In this document: in pieces, positions 10,583 to 19,281 of the stretch | Position numbering within the stretch: position 1 is the stretch's first letter | Layout: every line of letters begins with the position of its first letter | The notes under the pieces: model-generated | What the model was told of the DNA's origin: nothing | The model's input: the letters and a program-made list of their open reading frames with translations, nothing else | The model's database searches: none | Assembly (NCBI GenBank): GCA_037045265.1 | Contig: JBAOHV010000019.1 | Location: forward strand, 124,001-188,000 | DNA length: 64,000 bases | Origin: JBAOHV01 sp037045265 | GTDB taxonomy: Bacteria > Actinomycetota > Acidimicrobiia > Acidimicrobiales > Microtrichaceae | Direction of reading: 5' to 3' | Translations under genes and position numbers: made by a program

Positions 10583-10861
10583 TCAGTCGACCGACAACAG
10601 GGCGAAGAGCTCGGTCTTGCGGTCCTCGAACTCCTCGAAGCTGATCTCGTCATCCTCGAACTGCTGATGGAGGTCGGCGACCATCTTCAGCAGCTGATCG
10701 GCGGGGATCTCCTCGCCGGGAGCGAGCTGCGACGGGTCGAGGACCTCGGTCTCGTCGGGTTCATCTGTCTTGTCGAGGCGCTTCTCGCGCTTGGCAGCTG
10801 CCTTGGCCTTCTTGGCCCTGTCGCGCTGCAACTTCTCGAAACTCGTACGACTGGCACCCAT
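10583..10861 (-). CDS. Small hypothetical protein with SHOCT-like C-terminus
   Basis: A 92-residue protein. The first third is strongly basic ('LQRDRAKKAKAAAKREKR') and the rest acidic. The end, 'ADLHQQFEDDEISFEEFED', resembles the short C-terminal SHOCT domain, a helical module of unknown role often found at the ends of membrane or regulatory proteins. I use the ATG at 10861 ('MGASRTSFEKL'), which follows an AGGAGG-type site; a longer in-frame extension upstream is proline-rich and looks non-coding. It converges on fumC with a 10-base gap. Function unknown. Confidence 0.6.
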   Translation of the reverse strand: MGASRTSFEKLQRDRAKKAKAAAKREKRLDKTDEPDETEVLDPSQLAPGEEIPADQLLKMVADLHQQFEDDEISFEEFEDRKTELFALLSVD

Positions 10862-10938
10862 CTGATCCTCCTTGACTGGGTCCGGACCCGACGTCCGCAC
10901 GAGCCGGGGGGGTCGTGGCGAAGGGTCCTGTGACATGC

Positions 10939-10969
10939 GAGGGCCGCCGGCAGTGCGCCGGCGGCCCTC
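10939..10969 (-). terminator. Strong hairpin downstream of the cold-shock gene
   Basis: Thirteen perfectly paired bases (GAGGGCCGCCGGC and its complement) surround a five-base loop, 18 bases past the cold-shock stop codon. No U-run follows on the minus strand, as is common for hairpin terminators in GC-rich actinobacteria. Confidence 0.7.
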
Positions 10970-10986
10970 GACGCAACGGTCCGGGA

Positions 10987-11187
10987 TCAGACGACCCGGA
11001 CGTTCTGGGCCTCCTCGCCCTTGCGACCGGGAGCCACGTCGAACTCGACCTGCTGGCCCTCCTCGAGCGTGCGGTAGCCGGAGCCCTGGATGTTCGAGTA
11101 GTGCACGAACACGTCCTCAGCGCCTTCGCGCGAGATGAAACCGAAGCCCTTCTCGGCGTTGAAGAACTTCACGGTACCTGTAGCCAA
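10987..11187 (-). CDS. csp: Cold-shock protein, CspA family
   Basis: A 66-residue single cold-shock domain that binds single-stranded RNA/DNA and melts RNA structure. RNP1 is 'KGFGFI' and RNP2 is 'VFVHYS'. The start is a TTG at 11187 ('LATGTVKFFNAEKGF'), placed directly behind a purine-rich AGAAGAGAAGAAG ribosome site; a longer frame upstream would displace this site. A strong hairpin follows. It is a single-gene unit with the DUF916-like gene ending 94 bases upstream of its start. Confidence 0.93.
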   Translation of the reverse strand: MATGTVKFFNAEKGFGFISREGAEDVFVHYSNIQGSGYRTLEEGQQVEFDVAPGRKGEEAQNVRVV

Positions 11188-11280
11188 CTTCTTCTCTTCT
11201 CTACTTCCCGGCGCGGCCCGACTGGCCACACCGGCTCCGACATTCTATGGGCAGCGGCCGACAGCGCGCCCGTCAGCTCT

Positions 11281-12407
11281 TCAGGACGGCTCCCCGCCCG
11301 CATCGCGAGACGCCATCGCGTCGCGCACGGCGCTGTCCACGGTCGCTGCGAGTCGGCGCTGTCCGGCAGCCCTGCGGGTGAGCGACCACACGACCAGAAC
11401 CACCATCACAGCGAGCAGGATCAGCTGTGGCCAAGGAACGAGCGACACGCTCGTCCGGGCGATCGCCGCTGCCGGGGCCTGGTCCAGAGCCGCACCGGTC
11501 GGCTCGTAGGGTTGCAGCTCCACCTCGCTGCTCGTCGACAGCGAGGGGCCAGACTCCCGTGACGGTCTGGGTCAGCTCGTAGCTGTTTCCCGGCAGCAGT
11601 TCTGCCATGTCGGCGGCCTCGGCGCTCACCGCGGGACCGATCGAGGGCTTCACAGTGGCGCTACGCACGCGCCCGCACCCTGACGTTCCCAGTGTTCTCG
11701 ACCGTGTAGGAGAGGACCATCTCACCCGGCGCGAACGGGTTGAGGGTTCCGCTGTAGGTGGCGCTCATGGACCTGAAGGTGAGCTCCGGGCGCATCTCAC
11801 CGTCGACGCGGACGTGGATGCGGGTGCCGAGTCGACGCTCGATCGCCACCGCGGTTCCGCTGGCCGTATCGGCGGAGCTGTCCGGACGCACGGTCAACGA
11901 CGTGACCACCCCACCGGCGTGATCGCCCGAGGGTGCGTCTGCAGGGACCGAAATGCTGAACGGAACCTCGATCGCCTCCCCCGGCGCGACTGTGATCGCT
12001 GGGCTCGACACCGTCACCCAGCTGCCCAGGTCCACGGGCTCCTCGTCACCGGCCAGCAGGTCGATACCGCCGCCGGGGGTGTTGAAGGCGTCACTCGCAT
12101 ACACCCCCAGCACGAGCGTCGCCGTGCCGAGGTTCCGTACCACGATGGCGTCCTCGATGCGCTCACCGGGTTCCGCCTCGCTGAAGAAGTTGGCACGCTC
12201 CTCGGTCCCGTTGCGCCTGACCGGCTCGACCGACCACGACACGCTCGCCTCCGATCCGCCCTCCTGTGCGCCCGAAGTAGCGGATGCACCGATCACGGTC
12301 AGGGCGCACAGGAGGGCGAGCACCAGAGCGACGAGCAGGCCGAGCACCCGGCGGGGACCGCGGCGCACAACGGCGAGCGCGGCTCTGCTCACCGCAGTGA
12401 TCGTCAT
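11281..12407 (-). CDS. DUF916-like (WxL-interacting) membrane-anchored surface protein, last gene of the heme operon
   Basis: About 374 residues restored. A signal peptide ('VLGLLVALVLALLCALTVIG') leads to an extracellular domain like DUF916, the peptidoglycan-binding half of WxL-interacting proteins: 'ANFFSEAEPGERIEDAIVV', 'TPGGGIDL' and 'VPADAPSGDHAGGVV'. Near the C-terminus is one membrane helix ('LILLAVMVVLVVWSL') and a short cytoplasmic tail. Frameshifts lie near 11661 and 11535. The start overlaps the stop of the HtaA/WxL-like gene (ATGA), so the two are probably made together and may bind each other. In Firmicutes, WxL and DUF916 proteins are encoded side by side; the link here to heme uptake is my inference from the operon. 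Confidence 0.72.
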
Positions 12408-13988
12408 CCGAGCGTGGTGATGGTCAGCGTCGCCGAGTAGCTCCCGGCCGGTGTCGTGGACGGCACACGCAGGTCGAGCGATGCGCCGAGGGTGGCGCTT
12501 CCAGGGGCACGCCCCGCGGGGGCCGAGGCCAACAGCGCAGGCTGGGAGAGTCCGCGACCGGCGACGAACCCCGACGGGACCGCTTCGCCGGGCAGCGCCC
12601 CTGCGCCTTGCGCGGTCACCTTGGGCGTCCAGCCGAGATAGCTGCCGGAGAGCCCGCCGCTGAAGTCGCTGACCTGTCCCGACAGGGACCAGCCGGTGGC
12701 CGCTGTCCGGGTGTCGATCACCGTCACTGCCCCAATCTCCCCGCTGAACAGGTGCGCATCGCCGGCCTGGTCGAGCCTGCTCATCGTCACCCCGCCGGTG
12801 GCCGTGTCGATACGCCAGGCGAACGTGTTGGCGGGCAGACCCGCACCGGGCTGCTGCTCGCCGCCACCCTCCACTTCGGTACCCGGAGGAACGACAGCGG
12901 TGATGCCGATGCCGCCGCTGGCGCCCGGACCGGTGGTGGGCGTTGCCGTCGTCGGGGTGGATGGAGTCGAAGTCGTCGTGGGCGTTGCCGACGTGGGCGT
13001 TGCCGTCGTGGGCGTTGCCGTCGTGGGCGTTGCCGTCGTGGGCGTTGCCGTCGTGGGCGTTGCCGACGTGGTGGAGGTAGGCGTCGTCGAGGTGGTCGGA
13101 TCAGAGCCGGGCCCGTAGAGGACGGTCATCGGTGCGGGTGGCTTGCGGCCATCGGCCGAACCACCGGCGGTGTACCAGTAGGAACCGATGCCTAGTCGCT
13201 CCATTACCTGCACCAGACCTACGGGCCAGGACCCCCAGCCCGGGAAGGCGCGGATCTGCGGGGTTGCGGTGTCGTCCACCTGCACCCCGAGGTAGTCGGG
13301 GGTGACAACGAACCCGGACGAACCCGCGCTCGCCACACCACTCAGGTTGGCGATCACCACCCCGGGCACCGGCTGGATCAGCTCCCTCACATCAGGGTTG
13401 TCGAGGCTCGACGCGTATCCACCGATCGTCGCGGTGACGGTCCCACGGCCGTCCGCATCGACGCGGAGGACCGGGTCACTGAACCAGAAGGGCACGAGTT
13501 GGCCGTAGAAGTTGACGCTGAACGTGCCGTCCCAGGCGATCATGACCTCACCGGTGACAGGGTCGACGGTGCCTGTTCCGTTCGTGTAGCGGACCTTCTG
13601 GCCCAGGCGAGCGGTGCCGCCGGCGGTGACCGTCACCCCGTTCGCGTCCGCGACAGCGGCTCGAGTAGTCCGCCACGGGCGTGTGCCCGCCGGTCGAGGT
13701 CGCCTTGAGCACCGTCGCGTTCGCGTCGGTCGAGCGGTAGGTCGTCGACGTTCCGTCGGACTCGCCGGCACTCATGAAGTTGCACTGCCCGTTGAACGCG
13801 CCTGTGTTCGACTCGTCGTTGACGGACCACTCGAGGGTGGCACCGGTCAGCTGTTGTGGGGCCGCTTCGGCGTTGTCCGCGCCGAAGCCGCCTGCCCCCA
13901 TCCCCAGCGCCACGACGACTGCCGCACAACTGACGACGCTCACGCGTCGGCCTGCCCGGCGGGGCCGGATCCGAGATGTTCCTGTCAT
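12404..13988 (-). CDS. HtaA-like heme-binding surface protein with WxL-like C-terminal domain
   Basis: About 527 residues restored. After a signal peptide ending 'NAEAAPQ' comes an HtaA-like domain ('TLEWSVNDESNTGAF', 'KVRYTNGTGTVDPVTG', 'FSVNFYGQLVPFWFSDP'). HtaA domains bind heme at the corynebacterial cell surface. A Thr/Pro linker of repeated ATPTT units (about residues 300-345) leads to a C-terminal domain with the build of WxL surface modules: 'VTVIDTRTAATGWSLSGQVS', 'LGWTPK', 'TTPAGSYSATLTITTLG'. The last residues are not the classic WTL. A frameshift near 13670 splits the HtaA-like domain and is repaired by dropping one base. It overlaps both operon neighbours by ATGA. It has no transmembrane anchor of its own, so it probably depends on wall or partner binding. 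Confidence 0.72.
12975..13064 (-). repeat. Six tandem 15-bp repeats encoding a Thr/Pro linker
   Basis: Six back-to-back copies of a 15-base unit (plus strand GTCGTGGGCGTTGCC; the second copy has one changed base) encode ATPTT repeats in the linker of the HtaA/WxL-like protein. Near-identical copies suggest recent slippage, so linker length may vary between strains. Confidence 0.9.
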
Positions 13989-15112
13989 GAAGCAACCTCC
14001 GTCTTCGCGCCACGACGGCGCAGGATCACGATTCCGGCGGCGATCGTGATCGCAACCGCTACGAGTACGCCGATGGCCAGGGCCGACGACGACCGGCCCG
14101 AGGTGCTGCTGCCGAAGTCCTGGACCGTCGCTGCCGCCCGCTCGCTGTCGAGCGATCCCGCGGCCCCTTCGTCGGCGGCGTCGTCTCCCTCTTCCACGGG
14201 CATGGTCGTCGGTACCTCGCCGATGGTCTCGCCGACGATCGTCGTCGCCGAGGCGTCGGCTTCGGTCTGTCCGGCGGAGCCGGTTCCGCTACCCCCCGAT
14301 CCAGCCTGGCCGGACCCGCTGGCCGAGCTTCCCGATCCAGCAGACCCGGATTGACCCGGGGTGAGCGTTGTCGCTCCTCCCGATGTCGCCCCTGCCGAGG
14401 GGTTGGTGGGGGCGACGACCTTGCCGGAACCGTCCACGAAGTTGATCGGCGTGAAGCGCTCGTTGGTCCGGCTCGACTTGCCGTGACCGCCGATGGTGAA
14501 CACACCGCACTGCACGACGCGGCAGTCGACCGTGTTGGTGCCGCCCGTGCGCAGATCCACATACGAGTAGGTGGATCCGCGCACCGTCAGGTCGGCGCGC
14601 CAGTTGCCGGTCCCGTCCATGTGGAACTGCGTCTGGTCGCCTGACTCGCCGCCGGCGGTGAACGAGACCAGCCGGGTGGTGCCCGTACCGTCGTCACGGG
14701 TCTCACCGCCGCCACCCTCGCCCGGGTAGCTGTAGGTGGTTCCGAAAAGACCCTGGGTGCCCGTCGAGGTCCGGAAGCTGGGTCCCCATTGCCCACCCGG
14801 TGCGACCCAGCCGAAGAACAGGTATATGCCGCCGAACACGTCGGTGCCGCAGACGTGCTGCGGAAGCAGGTAGCTGGTACCGGTGACGTTCACCACGGCG
14901 GTCTCGGTCACGCCTATCGTCGTGCGGTCGACGGAGATGGTCGGGTTGGCCTGGGTGTTGCCGCATTGCGCCTGGGAGGGTGTCGCCTCGACCGGCGCTG
15001 CGAAGGTGCCGAAGAGCGCGGAGGCACCGAACACCGCGCCGAGAAGGACTTCTGCGGCCCTGCTCAGCCCGCTCCGACGCGGTCGCAGGACTGGTGTTGT
15101 GGGGTCGGTCAT
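13985..15112 (-). CDS. Secreted, C-terminally anchored surface protein of the heme operon
   Basis: A 375-residue intact protein of no family I can name with certainty. It has a signal peptide ('EVLLGAVFGASALFGTFAAP'), an ectodomain with two pairs of cysteines, a Gly/Ser-rich stalk, a membrane helix ('AIGVLVAVAITIAAGIVIL') and a basic tail. The ectodomain's 'CRVVQCGVFTIGGHGKSSR' and its earlier 'VVNVTGTSYL' recall Ig-like/neocarzinostatin-type domains seen in actinobacterial surface proteins. I chose the ATG at 15112 because GGAGGAAG precedes it at good distance. It follows HmuV by 65 bases and overlaps the HtaA-like gene by ATGA. By position it is likely a membrane-anchored heme receiver or relay; that is inference. 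Confidence 0.7.
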   Translation of the reverse strand: MTDPTTPVLRPRRSGLSRAAEVLLGAVFGASALFGTFAAPVEATPSQAQCGNTQANPTISVDRTTIGVTETAVVNVTGTSYLLPQHVCGTDVFGGIYLFFGWVAPGGQWGPSFRTSTGTQGLFGTTYSYPGEGGGGETRDDGTGTTRLVSFTAGGESGDQTQFHMDGTGNWRADLTVRGSTYSYVDLRTGGTNTVDCRVVQCGVFTIGGHGKSSRTNERFTPINFVDGSGKVVAPTNPSAGATSGGATTLTPGQSGSAGSGSSASGSGQAGSGGSGTGSAGQTEADASATTIVGETIGEVPTTMPVEEGDDAADEGAAGSLDSERAAATVQDFGSSTSGRSSSALAIGVLVAVAITIAAGIVILRRRGAKTEVAS

Positions 15113-15177
15113 CGTATCGACTTCCTCCGGTCTGACAGGTTCTGATCGAGGGTGGGGCGATGGGAGCGGACGGTCGG

Positions 15178-16065
15178 TCATCGGGCTGGTATCACGAGCA
15201 GTCGCCCGGTTCGCGGGTGAACGAGGACTTCGATCGGGCACTGGTAGACGTCGCTGAGCAGCTCGCTGGTGAGCACACGGCCGGGGGCGCCATCGGCCAC
15301 CACACGACCGCCGCTGAGCACGACGATGCGGTCGGCGTGTGCCGCTGCGAGCCCCAGGTCGTGCATCACCACCGAGACGGCACGGCCGGATCGGGCGAGG
15401 TCACCAGCTACGCCCAGGACCTGCTCCTGGTGACGGATGTCGAGTGCAGCGGTGGGCTCGTCGAGGAGCAACACCTGGGTCTCCTGGGCAAGGACGCGTG
15501 CCATCGCTGCGCGGGCGCGCTCGCCTCCCGAGAGGCTCATGTAGACACGATCGGCGAACTGCGCCACGTCCGTCCGAAGCATCGCCTCGTGAACGGCCAC
15601 GTCCTCCAGATCGAGGTCGTTCACCGCCCGCTCGTCCTCCGACTCGACCCGCTCCCACGGCGCCCGGCCCATGCGGACGCTCTCGAGCACCGTGAACGGG
15701 AAGGACATGGCGACGCTCTGGAGCAGTACTGCCCGACGGATGGCGAGCTCGGCTGTGCTCCAGTCGTCTATGGCTCGCCCGTCCAGTTCGACGGTGCCCG
15801 TCGTGGGTGCCAGGTCCCCAGCCAGCACCGAGACCAGGGTCGACTTTCCTGCACCGTTCGGTCCGACCAGAGCAACCAGTTCGCCGTGACGGACCTCGAT
15901 GTCAACGCCGTCGAGGATCTTGCGGCCGCCGAGGCTCACCCCGACGGATCGACACGCCAGCGCTACGACTCCGCTCATGCAAGGCCCCGGTGCAGCCAGC
16001 CGACCCCTCCCCACCCGAGTGATGGAGGTTGGACGCCTGCGGACGCGCTTCAACGCGGTGGTCAT
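15178..16065 (-). CDS. hmuV: Heme ABC transporter ATP-binding protein HmuV
   Basis: A 295-residue ATPase of the iron/heme/B12 importer class that powers uptake through HmuU. Walker A is 'GPNGAGKS', the Q-loop lies in 'VLLQSVAMSFPF', the signature is 'LSGGERARAAMARVLAQ', Walker B is 'LLLDEPTAALD', and the switch histidine is in 'VVMHDLGL'. The ATG at 16065 overlaps the permease stop (ATGA), so I prefer it; this gives a basic 29-residue extension before the core, whose own ATG lies at 15978. The heme rather than siderophore assignment rests on the operon (heme oxygenase, DUF2470, HtaA-like). The frame is intact. Confidence 0.92.
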   Translation of the reverse strand: MTTALKRVRRRPTSITRVGRGRLAAPGPCMSGVVALACRSVGVSLGGRKILDGVDIEVRHGELVALVGPNGAGKSTLVSVLAGDLAPTTGTVELDGRAIDDWSTAELAIRRAVLLQSVAMSFPFTVLESVRMGRAPWERVESEDERAVNDLDLEDVAVHEAMLRTDVAQFADRVYMSLSGGERARAAMARVLAQETQVLLLDEPTAALDIRHQEQVLGVAGDLARSGRAVSVVMHDLGLAAAHADRIVVLSGGRVVADGAPGRVLTSELLSDVYQCPIEVLVHPRTGRLLVIPAR

Positions 16066-17189
16066 GCCCACCCCCCGGAGCTCGCCCGTTCGCGTCGTAT
16101 GAGCCAGAAGAAGAAGGGGCCGCCGACCAGCGCTGTGAGCATGCCGATCGGAAGGTCCGCGTAGGCGACCGCGTTGCGGGCGACGAGGTCGGCCACGACC
16201 ATCACGAGCGCGCCGCCCAGGATCGATGCAGGCGCGAGCGTGCGATGGGCCGGGCCGATCAGCATGCGCACAACATGGGGCACGATCAGTCCCACGAAGG
16301 CGATGATCCCGACGAACGCGACTCCACAGGCGACGAGCAGTGCGACCAGGACGATGCAGAGGATCCTGAGCCGTTCCACGTCGAGTCCGACGTGTCGTGC
16401 GGCGCGCTCGCCGAGCGAGAGCAGGTCCAGGCGACGGGCCACGGACATCACCCCGATCAGCCCGATCGCTATCAGGGGGGCGACGATCCGCACTGCCTCC
16501 CACCGGGTGCCGTTGAAGCTGCCCAGCTGCCAGAAGACGATCTGTTCCCGGGCCTGGGTGTCGCCGGTGAAGACCAGGAAGGCGATGATGCCTGCCGTCA
16601 CGGCGTTCACAGCGATGCCCATTAGCACGAGGGTCACCACCTCGGTCCGGCCGTCGGAGCGCGACAGCGCGTAGATGACCAGGGTCGTGAGGAGCCCACC
16701 GATGAACGCCAAGGCAGGCACGGTGAAGCCGCCGAGGAAGCTCCAGCCGAAGACGATCACCAGACAGGCGCCAACCGCCGCCCCGCCCGAGACCCCGATG
16801 ACGCTCGGCTCTGCCAGGGGGTTGCCGAAGATCGCCTGGAGCACCGCGCCGGCGCCGCCGAGAGCTGCGCCGACCAGCGCGGCCATGACCACACGCGGGA
16901 ATCTGACGTTCCACAGCGCCGCGTCGCCCTGCGGGTGGGTGGGCAACGGGCCTATGTCCAGACCGAGGCGGTGCAGGATCGATCCGAGGACCTCGTCGGC
17001 GGGGACGTGCAACTGGCCGTTGCCTGCGGCGATCAACGACGTCGTCACCAGGGCGACCGCCAGGGCGCCGATGAGCAGCGATGCCCGAGCGTTCCGGCGC
17101 TCGGGCACGGCCGGCTCCGGGCGTTCGGGCCCGATGGGCTCGAGCCGGGGAGCGGCTCGCCCGACGACAGGGACCGGATCGGCTCTCAC
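16062..17189 (-). CDS. hmuU: Heme ABC transporter permease HmuU (FecCD family)
   Basis: A 375-residue BtuC/FecCD-type permease, a dimeric inner-membrane channel with about nine or ten helices. Family marks are 'RFPRVVMAALVGAALGGAG', 'QAIFGNPLAEPSVIGVSGGA', and near the end 'VGLIVPHVVRMLIGP', the region that contacts the ATPase. It starts with GTG at 17189 inside the HmuT stop codon (GTGA) and overlaps hmuV by ATGA, so the importer subunits are tightly coupled. The first 35 residues are proline-rich and cytosolic. The frame is intact. Confidence 0.93.
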   Translation of the reverse strand: MRADPVPVVGRAAPRLEPIGPERPEPAVPERRNARASLLIGALAVALVTTSLIAAGNGQLHVPADEVLGSILHRLGLDIGPLPTHPQGDAALWNVRFPRVVMAALVGAALGGAGAVLQAIFGNPLAEPSVIGVSGGAAVGACLVIVFGWSFLGGFTVPALAFIGGLLTTLVIYALSRSDGRTEVVTLVLMGIAVNAVTAGIIAFLVFTGDTQAREQIVFWQLGSFNGTRWEAVRIVAPLIAIGLIGVMSVARRLDLLSLGERAARHVGLDVERLRILCIVLVALLVACGVAFVGIIAFVGLIVPHVVRMLIGPAHRTLAPASILGGALVMVVADLVARNAVAYADLPIGMLTALVGGPFFFWLIRRERASSGGWA

Positions 17190-18247
17190 GGGGCGTCCCC
17201 GTAGACCGCGTCCGCCAGGGCTCGCAGGGTGTGTGGGAACTGCGGCCCGAAGCTCAGGATCTCGTAGTCGGCCATGTCGATCACGCAGCCGGTCGCGCCC
17301 GCCGGCGTCTCGGCCACGCCCGGTATGTCGAGCAACCCGGCGGCGCCACCCACGGAGTCGAGTCCGTCGGTCATCATCAGGAACATCTCTGGTCGAGACC
17401 TGACCAGGCCTTCGGCGTTCAGCGGCCGGGAGCCCTCGAGGCCCGCCTCCGCTGCCACGTCGACACCGCCGAGCGCTTCGATCAGGTCGTCGGCGCCGGA
17501 GCCCTCACCGAACCAGTAGTAGACACCCGACTGTCCGCGCAGGTAGAGGAAGACCATCCGGGGACCGTCGCCTCCGTCGGCCTCGGTGGCTGTCACCTTC
17601 GCGGACACCTCGGCCTCGGCGACCGCCACCTCGGCGTCGACGCGGGCGGCCAGGGTCTCACCAGCCGTCGGAACCCCCAGCACGTCGGCGACGGCGCGTA
17701 TCTGATCGCCTATGACGCCACGGTTGCGTTGGCTGTCGAGGATCACGACGGGGATGCCCGAATCCTTCAGCTGCAACTGGACCTCGAGGGGACCGATGCT
17801 GTAGTCGGTGAGCACCACCGACGGGTTCAGGTCGAGGATCGCCTCGGCGTTGAGCTCGTGGCCATTGTGGGTCACGACCGGCAGTCCGCTGAGCTCCGGG
17901 ACACCGGTCGACACGTCGCGGCCGACCAACCGGTCCCCCAGACCCAGCGCGTACACGGTCGTGGCGAGGGTTCCGTATGTGTCGAGTGCCAGCACACGGT
18001 CGGCGTCGGTGATCGTCACCTGCTCGCCGGTGAAGTCCGTGACCGTCACCGGCAGGGATGGCTCAGGGACCTGCTCGAGCGGTTCGACCCAGCCCGCCGA
18101 CCTGGCTGTGCGAGCACCGGCGCACTCAGCATCCGCGCCGGGCTGATCGGCCTGGTCCGGGCGCGCGTCGGCACCGCCACAGCCGCCGAGACCGCCCGCA
18201 AGCAGGAGCGCGCCAAGGGCTGGCACCAGGAGATGTCGGAGCCCCAT
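17186..18247 (-). CDS. hmuT: Heme ABC transporter substrate-binding lipoprotein HmuT
   Basis: A 353-residue binding protein that delivers heme to HmuU. The ATG at 18247 gives a textbook lipoprotein signal, 'LVPALGALLLAGGLGGC', with Cys23 as the lipidated residue. The periplasmic-binding fold shows 'VTDFTGEQVTITDADRVLAL', 'ILDLNPSVVLTDY' and 'GGVDVAAEAGLEGSRPLNAE'. As sequenced, the frame runs on upstream into the DUF2470 gene and looks like a fusion. I reject that, because one inserted base explains it and a separate stop and start are present. It is expected to sit on the outer face of the membrane. Confidence 0.9.
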   Translation of the reverse strand: MGLRHLLVPALGALLLAGGLGGCGGADARPDQADQPGADAECAGARTARSAGWVEPLEQVPEPSLPVTVTDFTGEQVTITDADRVLALDTYGTLATTVYALGLGDRLVGRDVSTGVPELSGLPVVTHNGHELNAEAILDLNPSVVLTDYSIGPLEVQLQLKDSGIPVVILDSQRNRGVIGDQIRAVADVLGVPTAGETLAARVDAEVAVAEAEVSAKVTATEADGGDGPRMVFLYLRGQSGVYYWFGEGSGADDLIEALGGVDVAAEAGLEGSRPLNAEGLVRSRPEMFLMMTDGLDSVGGAAGLLDIPGVAETPAGATGCVIDMADYEILSFGPQFPHTLRALADAVYGDAP

Positions 18248-18261
18248 GCCCGGTGTCCCGA

Positions 18262-18577
18262 TCAGTGCTCTTCGGCCGGGCGCGGCTCCATGCCCAGCGC
18301 CGCGGCAGGCCTCGTTGTACATGCGGACCACCTCGACCCGCAGCTGGGGCCGTTCGGTCACCTGCATCGGGAACTCAACGCTCACCGGCGAAACCCCGTC
18401 GGGAGTCACCGCCTCGAAGTGGGCAGAGCAGTCGTCGATCGACGACATGCGCGCCGACGTGGCATCGGTCACCCCACCCAGGCCACGGACGATGAGCAGG
18501 CAGTCGTCAGGGTGGTCGTCGTTCATGTGCGCACAGACCGCCGCGACCACCTCGGGAGCGAAGCCGGTCGAGCTCAT
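18262..18577 (-). CDS. DUF2470 (HugZ C-terminal type) heme-utilisation protein
   Basis: About 104 residues. The domain matches DUF2470, found at the C-terminus of HugZ-type heme-degrading proteins and alone in actinobacterial heme operons: 'VCAHMNDDHPDDCLLIVRGL', and the end 'RVEVVRMYNEAC'. Removing one C near 18305 changes the tail to 'AALGMEPRPAEEH' followed by TGA at 18262. The HmuT start then follows after 14 bases. It begins inside the heme oxygenase stop (ATGA). A role in heme binding or transfer to the oxygenase is inferred from family and position. Confidence 0.78.
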
Positions 18578-19255
18578 CCGAACGAGCCCCCGTGGAGCAT
18601 CTCGTCGAGGTCGACGAAGACGTCGGTGTTCAGCCCGTAGGCGATCCGCACCTCGTCGAGCAGGTTGACCCGCTCCTCGTCGGTGAACGGGGCCGTGTCG
18701 AGGTGCTCGCGGTAGGCCTGCTTGTAGGCACCTGGATCAGCGATGTCGGCGAACTCGTAGAACGCCGCACCGGCGCCTTCTTCGAACCCGTAGGTCCCGC
18801 GGGTGACCGAGCCGATCATCTGTCCACCGGACAGGTCGCCGAGGTAACGCGTGTAGTGGTGCGCGACGAATCGCTCCGGCGAATCAACGCACACAGCTTC
18901 CATGCGTTCGCAGTAGGCCGCCGTACCGGCCGTGGGCGGGTGCAAGTCGCGCCAGTCCTCTCCGGCGAGCGCCACCAGGTCGGTGTCGAGCGACGGGAGC
19001 CGTCTGAGTGCCTCGTCGACGAACAGCCCCGCGATCGGATGGTCGACCAGGCGGTCTGCTGCACCTTCGAGGACCGAGTAGGCGTAGTGGTGCTGGGCCA
19101 CCATCTCGATGTAGCCCGGCAGCGGAAGAGTCCCTTCGAACAGAGCCGTCATGAACCGGGACACCGCGGCGCCGCTCGTGGTCGCTGAACGTGGCGACTC
19201 GGATCTTGTCCGAGAAGCGGTCCTCGATCGTGTCCGAACCCTGGGCCGTGGTCAT
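18574..19255 (-). CDS. hmuO: Heme oxygenase (HO-1 family)
   Basis: About 226 residues restored; opens heme to biliverdin, iron and CO in the cytosol with electrons from a reductase not found here. The N-terminus 'FSDKIRVATFSDHE' carries the candidate proximal histidine region. 'AQHHYAYSVLE' and the distal-helix 'YLGDLSGGQMIG' are family hallmarks. A frameshift near 19180 separates the first 30 residues from the rest; dropping one C gives 'SDHEGAAVSRFMTALFEG'. The ATG at 19255 follows a TAGGAGAG ribosome site. It is the first gene of the heme operon and overlaps the DUF2470 gene by ATGA. Confidence 0.92.
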
Positions 19256-19281
19256 CGTCGCGCTCTCCTACCTGTTGATGA

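Noticed and set aside
12975..13064. Tandem 15-bp repeats as a CRISPR array
   Set aside because: No spacers separate the units and they translate as an in-frame Thr/Pro linker.
17186..18577. A single frame joining DUF2470 to the HmuT lipoprotein, like a natural fusion
   Set aside because: A lipobox in the middle of a chain makes no sense, and removing one C near 18305 gives a separate stop (18262) and start (18247).
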